Source: JTS-RE37 sp041744575 (GTDB lineage: Bacteria; Bacteroidota; Bacteroidia; Flavobacteriales; Flavobacteriaceae). From it: DNA of 64,000 nucleotides. The position numbers and the translations under genes were made by a program. How positions within the stretch are numbered: position 1 is the first letter of the stretch; each line of letters opens with the position of its first letter. Shown piece after piece: positions 18,187 through 27,285 of the stretch. The notes under the pieces were generated by a model, which saw nothing but the letters and a program-made list of their open reading frames with translations, was not told where the DNA came from and ran no database searches. Where the stretch lies: contig JBGTKP010000025.1 in assembly GCA_041744575.1 (NCBI GenBank), forward strand, positions 31,771 to 95,770, given 5' to 3'.

Positions 18187-19763
18187 TGATAATGGGTAAA
18201 ATATTAATCTTCCTGGCGGGTACATTGTTTTTAATGATAACCGTGACCATTTGGATCGTCTCGCTGGAACGTATCCAATTGAACAATGAGAATATTAGCG
18301 CAGTTGAGAACAGTGTTGCCGATAGAAAACTGGCGGAAGCCGAGGCAAGGTTATACGAGTTATACACAATCAGCCGTGACAATGTGCTTTTCATAGCCGA
18401 TCTGGTCGAGACGGATACGAACAAAGGGATTTCGGAAGGCAATACCTCCTCTATCCTTCAAAGCTACCTTAATTCCCATCCCACTTACTTTCAGGCCCGT
18501 TTAATCGATACCGAGGGAAGGGAGAAAATTCGACTTGAGAAATTAGGGGATCGCATTGTACAAATTGACAATGCCAACCCTAACAATAAGAAAAACCGGC
18601 ACTATTTTCAGGAGGCGATCAATCTGGCATCGGATGAAGTCTATATTTCCTATTTGGATCTCAATGAGGAAAAAGGTCGGGTCGAGATCCCATTCAGACC
18701 CACCATTCGATTTTTTACGCCGGTTTTTAAAGGTAATAAGCTGGAAGGAATCATTGGCGTGAACCTCAACGCACAATCCTGGCTAAATAGCTTCAGATCT
18801 CAGGATATTTTCCTTCTGAATTCCAAAGATCAGGTCTTCTTAGGTGATGAGCAGGCGCTTTACAGAATATCTTCGGTTGATCTGGATAAGAAAGATTCTT
18901 TTGGCAATGCTTATTATTATTCCAAAAAGGTAAGCCTGGAAGGAAACCATGTTTGGCAATTGTACACCAAACGGGACGTTGGCCTTATTCAGGCTAAGAA
19001 AAGTACTTATAGTAACCGAATATACCGGACAGCTGCAGCGCTCAGCGCAGGTTCCCTGCTTTTTCTTATCATTGTATATACGTTTTACAAAAAGAATACG
19101 GAAATAGCGGAACTGAACCGGACCAGAGAGGCTAGCTTGCAGGAAAGGAACACCCTGCTTAAGGAAATCCATCACAGGGTAAAAAATAATTTACAGGTGA
19201 TTACCAGCTTACTCAGCCTGCAGTCCAGTTTTGTTGAAGAGGCGGATACCAAGGGCTTGTTGCGTTACAGCCAATACAGGATTAAATCCATGGCCATGAT
19301 TCATGAAATGCTCTATCAAAGCGATAATCTAAGCCGGATCAATTACGGAGACTATCTTCACAACCTCATTGCCACCCTGATCCAGTCTATGAAAGGATCC
19401 AATAGTGGTGTCCACCTGGAATTGGAAGCAGATGCTATTTTTTTAAACGTTGATACATCGATCCCACTAGGACTTATGATCAATGAAATAATTACAAATT
19501 CACTGAAATACGGATTCCGAAACAGGCGCGATGGTCTTCTCACGATTTCCCTTCGAAAATTGTCGTATCCTGGTTTTTTATTGAAAATCGGCGATAATGG
19601 GGAAGGTTTCCCGGAAGAAATCACCTTTCGCAACACCAAATCCCTGGGACTTAAATTGATTCACAAGCTCGTCCTTCAGTTAAAAGGCAACATAGAGAAA
19701 GACAGTTCGAAACCTGGCACCCATTATATTGTGACATTTCAGGAAATTGAACAAAAATCATAA
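18183..19763 (+). CDS. Membrane sensor histidine kinase (HisKA_2 type)
   Basis: A 526-aa kinase with a membrane helix at about 4-24, a periplasmic Cache-like sensor of about 240 residues (including ITVTIWIVSLERIQ and YFQARLIDTEGREKI), and a second helix at about 282-302. The phosphoacceptor region carries LLKEIHHRVKNNLQVITSLL with His330/331, the HisKA_2/HWE-like type also seen in light- and stress-response kinases. The ATPase domain has MINEIITNSLKYGF and IGDNGEGFPEE. It is followed after 2 bp by a receiver gene, its probable partner. The start codon overlaps the stop of a short upstream frame. The ligand of the sensor is unknown. Confidence 0.93.
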   Translation: MMIMGKILIFLAGTLFLMITVTIWIVSLERIQLNNENISAVENSVADRKLAEAEARLYELYTISRDNVLFIADLVETDTNKGISEGNTSSILQSYLNSHPTYFQARLIDTEGREKIRLEKLGDRIVQIDNANPNNKKNRHYFQEAINLASDEVYISYLDLNEEKGRVEIPFRPTIRFFTPVFKGNKLEGIIGVNLNAQSWLNSFRSQDIFLLNSKDQVFLGDEQALYRISSVDLDKKDSFGNAYYYSKKVSLEGNHVWQLYTKRDVGLIQAKKSTYSNRIYRTAAALSAGSLLFLIIVYTFYKKNTEIAELNRTREASLQERNTLLKEIHHRVKNNLQVITSLLSLQSSFVEEADTKGLLRYSQYRIKSMAMIHEMLYQSDNLSRINYGDYLHNLIATLIQSMKGSNSGVHLELEADAIFLNVDTSIPLGLMINEIITNSLKYGFRNRRDGLLTISLRKLSYPGFLLKIGDNGEGFPEEITFRNTKSLGLKLIHKLVLQLKGNIEKDSSKPGTHYIVTFQEIEQKS

Positions 19764-19765
19764 GC

Positions 19766-20164
19766 ATGGTACTTAAGGTGTTGATCGTTGAGGATAACTT
19801 CATCATTCAGATGTTTTTGGAAAGTAGCATAGAAGATATGGGGCATACCATTTCTGGTCTGGCCGCCGATAGTAATGCGACTATAAAATGTATTGAAGAA
19901 GTAAGGCCGGATATTATATTTCTGGATATTGGGCTGGCCGGTGATTTGGATGGGATAGCTACCGCAAGAGTTATAAAGTCGACCTATGATATCCCGATTG
20001 TCTTTATTACCGGCAATTCTGATGAGGATACCATCCGAAGGGCCCAGGAGACCGAGCCTGTTTATATTCTGTATAAACCCATTGATGAATTTAAGCTCGC
20101 GACTGAATTCGAAAAGATAGCTCATAAAATTCAGATTCTGAAATCAGGGCAGGGTAAGCCGTGA
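19766..20164 (+). CDS. Single-domain response regulator (receiver)
   Basis: A 132-aa CheY-like receiver with no output domain. It has the acidic pair near the start (VLIVEDNF), the phosphoacceptor Asp in IIFLDIGLAG, the Thr in VFITGNS and the conserved Lys in YILYKPIDE. It follows the kinase gene with a 2-bp gap, so the two form a two-component pair. Phosphorylation probably acts through protein contact, for example with an anti-sigma switch, but the partner is not in view. Confidence 0.93.
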   Translation: MVLKVLIVEDNFIIQMFLESSIEDMGHTISGLAADSNATIKCIEEVRPDIIFLDIGLAGDLDGIATARVIKSTYDIPIVFITGNSDEDTIRRAQETEPVYILYKPIDEFKLATEFEKIAHKIQILKSGQGKP

Positions 20165-20394
20165 CCTGCTCCCAACAATGTGGCAGGTTCGGGCATTGGT
20201 CCGTGCTGATATTTTGTTTCAGCCACAACCATTTCAGTGCTGGTAATGATATAGCCTCTTCCAATAGGCCTCAATTATAGCCCCTTCATTTCTATGTTCT
20301 ACCTGGCTTGTTTGGCCTTATTAATTCCTTTTCATGATGGTGTCTATAAAGCGAGGTGAATACCACAGACTTGACAGGGCAGAGGTTCCTGGAG

Positions 20395-21282
20395 TTAGAG
20401 GTCGAAGGTCTGCGGTTTTTTTTTCTCATAGCATTCTGAATATATTTTGGTAAATGCCGCTCCGAAAAACATGATCAGACAGGAATAGAAAACCCAAAGA
20501 AGGATGAGTATAATAGATCCGGCCGCCCCGTAGGTAGAACCCGGATCGGCCTGCCCAAAATAAATCCCAAGCAAGAATTTTCCGATTACAAAAAGGATGG
20601 AGGTCACCATAGCCCCTGCCCAAACCGTTTTCCAGCGAACTTTGACATCCGGAAGGAATTTAAACATCAGCGCAAACAGTACAGTGATCGTTCCAAGGGA
20701 AATAATCGTATCAAGCAAATAAGCCACGTAGAGCACAATATCCGGGAATCTCATTTTGATGAAATCCTTAAGGGCTGAAATAGCTGCGGTGACGACAAAA
20801 CTTGTCAATAACAAGAACCCGATGACCATGATGAAAGCGAAACTTCGCGCACGATCCTTCAAAAGCTGAATCCAGAAATTTTTTGTCGGATCCTGATGTA
20901 CCTGCCAGATTTTATTGAAGGAGATTTGAATATGGTAGAAGACGCCTGTAGCGCCGAAGATAAGAACAATAATCCCTAGGATACTGGATATCAGACTCTT
21001 ATTTCCATCAGAGGTTTCTTTAACCATCTCCCGAACTGCATCTCCGGCTCCAGGCCCGATTGCAGACGATATTTCACTGGTTACCCTTCCCTGTACCAGC
21101 TCCTCACCCCAAATGGCACCTACGATATTGACAATAATGATCAGAAGGCCGGGAAGAGAAAGAATGGCATAATATGCGACCACAGCACTTAACCGCCAGG
21201 GATCATCCGCATCCCATCGCAGATATGTTTTCTTTAAGAGGGTAGGTACATCGGCGATCTTAAATTTAGGCATGATACTCAA
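20395..21282 (-). CDS. YihY/BrkB family membrane protein
   Basis: A 295-aa inner-membrane protein with about six helices, including AVVAYYAILSLPGLLIIIV, ISSILGIIVLIFGATGVFYH, FAFIMVIGFLLLTSFVVTA and GSIILILLWVFYSCLIMFFGAAF. The WDADDPWRLSAVVAYYAILS start, the H-x-x-x-KNFW loop and the AGSIILILLWVFYS C-terminal helix match the YihY/UPF0761 family (formerly misnamed RNase BN). Function is unknown. Start at ATG 21282, with a second ATG three codons on. It stands alone on the minus strand. Confidence 0.93.
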   Translation of the reverse strand: MSIMPKFKIADVPTLLKKTYLRWDADDPWRLSAVVAYYAILSLPGLLIIIVNIVGAIWGEELVQGRVTSEISSAIGPGAGDAVREMVKETSDGNKSLISSILGIIVLIFGATGVFYHIQISFNKIWQVHQDPTKNFWIQLLKDRARSFAFIMVIGFLLLTSFVVTAAISALKDFIKMRFPDIVLYVAYLLDTIISLGTITVLFALMFKFLPDVKVRWKTVWAGAMVTSILFVIGKFLLGIYFGQADPGSTYGAAGSIILILLWVFYSCLIMFFGAAFTKIYSECYEKKKPQTFDL

Positions 21283-21415
21283 ACTGAATTATATACAAAT
21301 TTTCTTCTTTTTATTAAATCAGGGGTGTTCCCTCCAAAATGATGATCATATTGCGCATACTCCATTTTTTTTCAATGGCACGTACACTTGGATTGCATTA
21401 GAGGTGGGGGCCAAA

Positions 21416-21450
21416 TAATAAAAGCCCTTTTAAAAAGGGCTTTTACATTT
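21416..21450. terminator. Bidirectional terminator hairpin
   Basis: A long stem AAAAGCCCTTT / AAAGGGCTTTT, with A and T runs on both sides, so it works in either direction. On the minus strand it lies 33 bp after the stop of the 55-aa membrane protein gene. Confidence 0.75.
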
Positions 21451-21483
21451 GTGACTATGAAAGATTCACCAGCAGGTCTTCTT

Positions 21484-21651
21484 TCAAAGGACCTTGCGTC
21501 CGGAAATAATATTGTAAAGGATGATGATCACCGCTATTACAAGTAGGACGTGAATTAAGCTGTTTGTGCCCATTCCCGGAATAACATCCAACAGGCCCAA
21601 TAGCCAAACGATAATACAAATGACTGCTACTAACCACAATAGGCTTCTCAT
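21484..21651 (-). CDS. lmo0937-type small membrane protein
   Basis: A 55-aa protein with two hydrophobic helices (LLWLVAVICIIVWLLGLL and IHVLLVIAVIIILYNII) joined by a DVIPGMGTNS loop and ending in SGRKVL. This is the common layout of the lmo0937 family of small membrane proteins linked to stress regulons. The start is ATG at 21651 and the stop is at 21484. A shadow frame on the same strand (21455-21637) has no such features and was left out. It lies beside CsbD-like and YihY genes, again in a stress context. Confidence 0.8.
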   Translation of the reverse strand: MRSLLWLVAVICIIVWLLGLLDVIPGMGTNSLIHVLLVIAVIIILYNIISGRKVL

Positions 21652-21866
21652 AACTTTTAGGTTTGATATTTATAACAAATTACAAAAAAAAATACAATAT
21701 TTACAAAATAACAACAGTTACCGTCGTAAATGATCTCCTATAACATATATCTTATTGAAGATCAATAATATATGACATGAACCCTGTTGAACCAAGGTTT
21801 CATAGTCTACGATGGGTTTTAAAGGCATATGCTGCCATATTCTTAACAAAAGTCCTTTTCCCTAAT

Positions 21867-21898
21867 AAAAAATGCCCCCGAACATGTTCAGGGACACT
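21867..21898 (-). terminator. Terminator after the CsbD gene
   Basis: A hairpin with the TGTCCCTGAAC / GTTCGGGGGCA arms, followed on the minus strand by TTTTTTATT. It lies 39 bp downstream of the CsbD stop. Confidence 0.7.
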
Positions 21899-21936
21899 TT
21901 AATATTCATCAGAGATTCTGAAGAATTCCGGGTCAT

Positions 21937-22122
21937 CTACCACTCCTCAATTTCCTTCCTCAACTCTTCTTTACGCCTTCCGGTTTTCGCCTGAAGACGG
22001 CCTAGCATTTCATCAAATTTTCCTTCCGTGAAAGTGAGATCATTGTCAGTGAGATCTCCGTATTTTTGTTTAAATTTCCCTTTGACCTGTTTCCACTTTC
22101 CTTCTAATTGATCTTTGTTCAT
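21937..22122 (-). CDS. CsbD family stress protein
   Basis: A 61-aa hydrophilic protein with the CsbD signature: MNKDQLEGKWKQVKGKFKQ, then KYGDLTDNDLTFTEGKFDEML and the C-terminal W (RKEIEEW). It is the family's typical size. CsbD proteins are abundant under general or osmotic stress, with no known activity. It is the canonical member among three CsbD-like genes in this window; the other two lie at 15592 and 16049 with extended N-termini. A terminator follows. Confidence 0.93.
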   Translation of the reverse strand: MNKDQLEGKWKQVKGKFKQKYGDLTDNDLTFTEGKFDEMLGRLQAKTGRRKEELRKEIEEW

Positions 22123-22702
22123 TGTGATATTTTTAAATTAATAATCGCTATCTGAATTCTAAAATTAGTTACTTTACTTTTCGCATTGTGCTGTCTAACA
22201 TTTATTTTTTGACCCGATAACGACTCTCTCAATAAACACTTGCGTATACTAGCTACCGCGTTTTAGCACTAATAAATTACGCAAATGAATTAATTCCTCT
22301 GCCTCCAAAAGTCGACTTTAACGAATTATTTGCGAAGGGAGAATCTATTGATTTTATTAAATCAATTTACAGCCAGTTTCATGGTGAAAAAAGAACTATA
22401 GGATCGGTTCAAAGGTGATGTAGTTAAAGAAAAGCCACAGGTTTGTTAGTCTTCCTGATGCACCTTGCCAGGAAAATGAGAAGGAAGGCATATATTACTG
22501 AGTGATTAGATATTATCTCGACGTCCGAGATATCAGTTTTGAATATAAATCTTCTCTTATCTATATAGACAGACCACAGACTGGGCTGCTTTTTGAGCCT
22601 GATAGGAATATAAAGTAGTTAACCTATAGCAGTTAACCGAAAAATAACCGTGAAATGCCCTGCACTATCAGATAACCGCCGGGCAGTAAAAAATATCTAC
22701 CA
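22123..22702. other. Intergenic region, 580 bp, no gene seen
   Basis: The region between the divergent CsbD and nitroreductase genes. It is A/T-rich and has no long frame. An 8-bp palindromic stem ATTGATTT / AAATCAAT lies near 22345-22365. Both flanking promoters should lie here. No RNA gene was recognised. Confidence 0.4.
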
Positions 22703-23308
22703 ATGACCAGACAGGAACAAATCCGACTTGACAATATTGCGGATACCAACCATGAAATATTCGCTCTCCTAAAACAACGATACAGCCCAAGGATCTTTAA
22801 GGAAGGGCAGATTAAAGAAACCCATATGAATCAACTGTTCGAAGCCGCGCGTTGGGCTGCCAGTTCGGCCAATGAACAGCCGTGGCGATTTATATATGCT
22901 CAACGCGGCTCGGAAGCCTATGACAAAATAATATCCTGTTTGAGTACGGAAAACAAATTGTGGGCATTCAATGCTCCCATTCTTCTTGTGAGTGGCTACA
23001 AGGAAAATACCTCTGATGGAACTGAGAATTTCCATGCCTTACATGATCTTGGCCTATGTATGGGCAATTTGACTATTCAGGCCCAATATCTTGGAATCGC
23101 GGTCCATCTCATGGCTGGTTTCGATTGGGAAAAAGCCCAAAAATTGCTTCATGTTCCCGAAGGATACCACCTTGCCTGTAGTATCGCCCTGGGCTATTAC
23201 GGAGGTGACCTCGAAAAGCTGCCGGAAGAACTTCTAGAACAGGAGACGAGCGAACGAATCAGGATGCCCCTGGAGAAATTCGCTTTTCAAAATACCTGGA
23301 AAAATTAA
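22703..23308 (+). CDS. Nitroreductase family protein
   Basis: A 201-aa flavoprotein-type reductase. It carries the N-terminal FMN-contact RYSPRIF motif, the ARWAASSANEQPWRF segment and FHALHDLGLCMGNLTIQAQYLGI, all typical for the nitroreductase fold; such enzymes bind FMN and reduce with NAD(P)H. No substrate can be named. It lies 25 bp upstream of the SLC13-type permease gene and probably shares its transcript. Confidence 0.9.
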   Translation: MTRQEQIRLDNIADTNHEIFALLKQRYSPRIFKEGQIKETHMNQLFEAARWAASSANEQPWRFIYAQRGSEAYDKIISCLSTENKLWAFNAPILLVSGYKENTSDGTENFHALHDLGLCMGNLTIQAQYLGIAVHLMAGFDWEKAQKLLHVPEGYHLACSIALGYYGGDLEKLPEELLEQETSERIRMPLEKFAFQNTWKN

Positions 23309-23333
23309 AATCTCTATGACTAACCCGTTATAG

Positions 23334-25154
23334 ATGAGCTTCGAGATCATCCTGGTTTTTGTGATTCTCGGATTAACGATCCTGTTTTTCGCTCTGGAAG
23401 TATTCCCGGTAGACAAAATCGCTTTTTTTATAATAGTATCTCTTGCCCTCTCAGGCCTTGTTTCCCCTGAGGAGGCTATTAGCGGGTTCTCTAATAATGC
23501 CACTATTGCGGTTCTGGCTCTCATGATGTTGGCCATTGCGATGGAGGAAAACGGCGTCATCAACTGGATGGTATCTGGGCTGGGACGCATCAAGGGCCTT
23601 CCCATGTATCTTATGGCGCCTGTTTTTATGATGGTGACTGCCGGTATATCCGCTTTTATTAGTACGACTGCGGTGGTCATTGTCTTCATTAAGATTATTA
23701 GCAGGCTTTCTGAAAAATATAACATTTCCCAATCCAAGTTGCTTCTCCCAATTTCCTTCGCAGGCATCCTCGGAGGCTCCTGCACCCTGATGGGAACCTC
23801 CACGAACCTTATTGTAAATTCCGTAGCAAGGGACCTGGGAGCTGAAAGACTGGGCTTCTTCGAATTTTCACTTCTGGGGTTGATTTTCCTGGGAGTTTCT
23901 GTTGTCTGGATTACTTTTTCCCTAAGATGGTTGCCATGGGGAAATAATCCGAATCTAAGTGACGACTACCAGATCAATAATTATATTACACAGGTAACCA
24001 TTAACGACAATTCCACGCTGGTCGGGAAAACAATAGAGGAAACTTTTTTACACGACCATGCCGAAATTTCACTGCTGAAGCTTACGAGGGATAACCGTGT
24101 TCACCATGCTCCCGGAAAGTATATTACCTTGAAAGGTGGGGATTTTCTTTTATTGATGTGTGACATTGAAAATCTTTCCAGGCTTAATGAATCAAAAGAA
24201 TTCACCATTCAGGAAAGCCAATATACCCAGGGTGATCTATCCGAGGACCTAACGGAGGCTAAGGATCCTGATTTTGACAAAAGGATTTTTGTAGAGTTGC
24301 TTATGTTGCCTGGAGCATTGTTATTAGGCAAAACTCTGGGAAATTTACGAAAATTCCTGTTGCAGAATGTGGTGCCTATTGCCATTAAGAAAAGGAAGAC
24401 GCTGACAAATATGAGCGACCGTCTTGTGCGGAGCAGTAAGAATAAGCTGGTATTGAAGGCAGGGGACCGACTATTGGTTGAGCTGGACAAGGCCAATCTC
24501 CGTTCTCTGGAATTAATGGAAAATGTAGTCGTTTTACAGGAATTCGAACGCAGCACAGGTGTTACAAAATTCAAGAGGTACTTTTCCCTTGCCGTGCTTC
24601 TTCTGGTCATTTTACTTGCGGCCAGCGGAATCCTGACAATTTTGGTCAGTGCCCTGACGGGAGTTTGCATCCTGCTATTCACCAAAAACCTGGATCTGAA
24701 CACAGTGTATAACAAAATCAACTGGCAAATCATTTTTCTTCTGGCCGGTATGATCCCTCTGGGCGTGGCCATGCATAATACAGGGGCCGATATGTGGATT
24801 TCGGAACGCCTGCTGGATCTTTTAGGGGGTCAGTCAAATGTCATCATTGTCGGTACATTGTTCTTTTTTACCATGGTGATGAGCGGCGTGGTCAGCAATA
24901 ACGCTACCGCGGTAATTATGACCCCGATAGCCATCGCAGTGGCCCAAGGACTTGAACTGGACTTTAAGCCTTTTATCCTTGCCATCATGTTCGCAGCCAA
25001 CTTTAGCTTCTTTACACCTGTAGGCTACCAGACCAATACGCTGATCTACGGCATCGGAAATTATAAATTCAGGCACTTTTTATTTATAGGAGGCATTCTC
25101 AGTATCATTCTTTGGATTCTGGCTACCTTCCTTCTTACAAGAATGGTGTCCTAG
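23334..25154 (+). CDS. SLC13/DASS-type permease with two TrkA-C domains
   Basis: A 606-aa membrane protein. Two blocks of hydrophobic helices flank two soluble TrkA-C domains (about 205-290 and 300-410, with TLVGKTIEETFL and KNKLVLKAGDRLLVELD). The first helix block includes GFSNNATIAVLALMMLAIAMEENG and ILGGSCTLMGTSTNLIVN, the second SGVVSNNATAVIMTPIAIAVA. The SNNA and GTSTNL motifs are those of SLC13/ArsB-like carriers, which move dicarboxylates, sulfate or similar anions with sodium. The substrate is undetermined; family members with TrkA-C domains often carry sulfate. It follows the nitroreductase gene by 25 bp. Confidence 0.9.
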   Translation: MSFEIILVFVILGLTILFFALEVFPVDKIAFFIIVSLALSGLVSPEEAISGFSNNATIAVLALMMLAIAMEENGVINWMVSGLGRIKGLPMYLMAPVFMMVTAGISAFISTTAVVIVFIKIISRLSEKYNISQSKLLLPISFAGILGGSCTLMGTSTNLIVNSVARDLGAERLGFFEFSLLGLIFLGVSVVWITFSLRWLPWGNNPNLSDDYQINNYITQVTINDNSTLVGKTIEETFLHDHAEISLLKLTRDNRVHHAPGKYITLKGGDFLLLMCDIENLSRLNESKEFTIQESQYTQGDLSEDLTEAKDPDFDKRIFVELLMLPGALLLGKTLGNLRKFLLQNVVPIAIKKRKTLTNMSDRLVRSSKNKLVLKAGDRLLVELDKANLRSLELMENVVVLQEFERSTGVTKFKRYFSLAVLLLVILLAASGILTILVSALTGVCILLFTKNLDLNTVYNKINWQIIFLLAGMIPLGVAMHNTGADMWISERLLDLLGGQSNVIIVGTLFFFTMVMSGVVSNNATAVIMTPIAIAVAQGLELDFKPFILAIMFAANFSFFTPVGYQTNTLIYGIGNYKFRHFLFIGGILSIILWILATFLLTRMVS

Positions 25155-25385
25155 TTGCATCACCCTGCTAAGTAAAGTGGATTCTGAATTCCGGCTGAAT
25201 CTGTTTAAGAAAAAAACGATGTTTTTAATAACCTGCCCTAAATAAAATAGCTACTTATGGACCCGTGATTTGAGTTAAGATGATCATTGATAGGGTCAAG
25301 GCAAATGTTAAAATTGACACACCTTTGATCAAGCGCCGGGATTCAAAATCTCTTGTTATATAAAATCACCTTTAAAACAATCATT

Positions 25386-25550
25386 ATGTTACGTTGGTCC
25401 ATTATATTTGTCATCCTTGCCATCATAGCGGCGATCTTCGGTTTTGGGGATTTGGCTGCCGGGGCAGCAGGAATTGCGAAAATATTATTCGTCATTTTCC
25501 TGGTCCTGTTTGTAATTTCCCTGGTCATGGGAAGAAAAAAAGTTGTATAA
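25386..25550 (+). CDS. DUF1328 family small membrane protein (YtjA type)
   Basis: A 54-aa protein starting at ATG 25386 (MLRWSIIFVILA); the frame's 11 codons upstream are not family-like. It has two helices with a GFGDLAAGAAGIAKILF centre and ends in MGRKKVV, which is the typical DUF1328 pattern. Members are found in stress regulons of many bacteria. A small lipoprotein gene follows 17 bp later, so the two are probably one transcript. Confidence 0.88.
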   Translation: MLRWSIIFVILAIIAAIFGFGDLAAGAAGIAKILFVIFLVLFVISLVMGRKKVV

Positions 25551-25567
25551 ACCTTAAAATAAACTAT

Positions 25568-25759
25568 ATGAAACGAGTAATGTATCTTTTAATGTTGATG
25601 TTTGTGACTTCTACCTCACTGATCTCACTAAACAGTTGCAGGGAGACAAAATCGACAGGAGAGCAAGTAGAGGATGCTGTGGATGATGCAGGCGATGAAA
25701 TAGAGGAGGGAGCAGAAGAAGTAGGAGATGAAATTGAAGATGCTACGGACGACGTGTAG
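25568..25759 (+). CDS. Small acidic lipoprotein
   Basis: A 63-aa protein with a signal peptide (MYLLMLMFVTSTSLISLNSC) and lipidation Cys at about residue 24. The mature part is nearly all Glu, Asp, Ala, Gly and Val in heptad-like order (EQVEDAVDDAGDEIEEGAEE), which fits an amphipathic, strongly acidic helix on the membrane surface. I do not recognise a named family, but small acidic lipoproteins often follow DUF1328 or CsbD genes in Bacteroidota. No activity can be inferred. Confidence 0.75.
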   Translation: MKRVMYLLMLMFVTSTSLISLNSCRETKSTGEQVEDAVDDAGDEIEEGAEEVGDEIEDATDDV

Positions 25760-26149
25760 CAGAAATAAGTAGTTTTTTAAGTATCTGGAGCGGCACGTAA
25801 CTGAAGGTTACCTGCCGTTCCGTGCTTAAAATTCAGGGATGAAAACATTTCCTCCGCACTCATACTTACCATAATTCCGATACTGGCCTGGTCAGTCTTC
25901 TTTGGCCACGTTTATCTCCGTAACTATTGGAACCTAAGGTGATTCGGGGATTAAACACCAGCACTTTTTTCTTTGCGTTAACTTTGATTTCGGTCAGAAA
26001 TATCGATCATAGCAGGCGTTATTTCAATAGAAAGCGGGTCATTTGTGGTCAATTTTGTGTTGATATTGTTACTTATTTAACTAAATTTAGGTCAATTTTG
26101 TTCAACCCAGCCATAAAACAGTATACTGATTAATACTCACCGCAGCTTC
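25760..26149. other. Intergenic region with a hairpin
   Basis: 390 bp. A hairpin at 25789-25820 pairs AGCGGCACGTAAC with GTTACCTGCCGTT around a 6-nt loop (one mismatch). It lies 30 bp after the lipoprotein stop and could act as a terminator, but has no T tract. Promoter sequence for the AraC gene is expected near 26100. A 68-codon frame here has no protein character. Confidence 0.4.
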
Positions 26150-26722
26150 ATGACCATCTATGTTAAGTATGATTTCAATGTTACATGCGAGATTATTATT
26201 AAAGAACAGCTGGATTTGTACGGGGTTGATTATGAACTTCACGGGATCGGCGAAATTGAGATTAAAAAGCCATTAACAGCAGACCAGCAAATGTTGGTTG
26301 TTGCTGCCCTTAATAAGTATGGAATTGAAATCCTCGATGATCAAAAACTGGCATTGGTTCATAGGATCAAGCATGCGGTTGATGATATGCTTTTGGATGA
26401 ACAAAGTCAGTTGCAAAAAATTTCGGCCTATCTTTCAGAAAAGCTGAATTATTCATATGCCCATTTGTCCACTCACTTTTCTGAGGCTACGCACTCTTCC
26501 ATTGAGAATTATCTTATCCTGAGAAAAGTGGATCACGTTAAGGAGTTGATCTCGAATTCTGATCTCACGCTGACCGAAATAGCCCACAGACTCAACTACA
26601 GCAGCGTGGCTCATCTGTCAGGGCAGTTTAAGAAAACCACAGGGATTACGCCAACCGCTTTTCAGACTATCCTGAAAAAAAGAAGGATACAGAAGGAACT
26701 GGTACGAAATACGCCAATATAA
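26150..26722 (+). CDS. AraC family transcriptional regulator with an unusual N-terminal domain
   Basis: A 190-aa protein. The C-terminal half (about 85-180) holds two helix-turn-helix units of AraC type: IENYLILRKVDHVKELIS, LTLTEIAHRLNYSSVAHLSGQFKK and TTGITPTAFQT. The N-terminal about 65 residues (VKYDFNVTCEIIIKEQLDLYGVDYELHG, then IEIKKPLTADQQMLVVAALNKYG) are not an AraC sensor domain; they look like a small ferredoxin-like alpha/beta fold with strand-helix-strand order and no metal-binding CxxC. It is followed after 1 bp by a receiver gene, so it probably acts in the same signal path. The target promoter is unknown. Confidence 0.85.
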   Translation: MTIYVKYDFNVTCEIIIKEQLDLYGVDYELHGIGEIEIKKPLTADQQMLVVAALNKYGIEILDDQKLALVHRIKHAVDDMLLDEQSQLQKISAYLSEKLNYSYAHLSTHFSEATHSSIENYLILRKVDHVKELISNSDLTLTEIAHRLNYSSVAHLSGQFKKTTGITPTAFQTILKKRRIQKELVRNTPI

Positions 26723-26723
26723 A

Positions 26724-27164
26724 GTGGACACACTCAACATTGCACTAGCAGATGACGATGAAGATGACAGACTGTTTTTTCAGGAAGCCATCGAGATGGT
26801 TCCGATCAAAACGAAATTGTCGCTTTTTAATAATGGACGGGAATTAATGGACTATCTTAACCTGCCCAATATTATCCTTCCGAATCTGGTGTTTCTTGAC
26901 CTGAATATGCCAATCAAGAATGGTATGCAGTGTCTGCGGGAAATACGTGCGAATCCATCATTAAAGGAAGTGTCCATTGCTATCTACTCAACTTCGTCTT
27001 CGGAACAAGACATAGAGGACACTTTTGTGAACGGAGCCAATATATATATTAACAAGCCGAGCAGTTTTCTGAGTTTAAGGGAAGCCATAGAGAAAGTGTT
27101 ACAGATTAAATGGCAGTACCATACTTCCAATCTTAACAGAGAGAATTTTCTCTTACGCATCTGA
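26724..27164 (+). CDS. Single-domain response regulator, Rcp1-like
   Basis: A 146-aa receiver beginning at GTG 26724, one base after the stop of the AraC gene. It has ALADDDEDDRLFFQ, phosphoacceptor Asp in LVFLDLNMPIKNG, Ser/Thr in YSTSSSEQD and Lys in YINKPSSF. The long acidic loop at the start and the LDLNMP motif are those of Rcp1-like receivers. It is closely similar to the receiver at 32509-32955. The tight packing with the AraC regulator and the kinase at 27286 suggests one signalling set. Confidence 0.92.
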   Translation: MDTLNIALADDDEDDRLFFQEAIEMVPIKTKLSLFNNGRELMDYLNLPNIILPNLVFLDLNMPIKNGMQCLREIRANPSLKEVSIAIYSTSSSEQDIEDTFVNGANIYINKPSSFLSLREAIEKVLQIKWQYHTSNLNRENFLLRI

Positions 27165-27285
27165 CCCCTGTAAAGCGCATCAATCTGTCTCCTGATTTTC
27201 TTGGTGCTGAATCAGTCCTTATTTGACAGGATACCTGTCACTGTTCCCTGTTATATTCTTATCTTAGAGTTTTGCATCCTGCATT

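Noticed and set aside
21455..21637. A 60-codon minus-strand frame beside the terminator.
   Set aside because: It is out of frame with the clear 55-aa two-helix membrane protein at 21484-21651 and has Cys/His/Pro-rich, non-protein-like composition.
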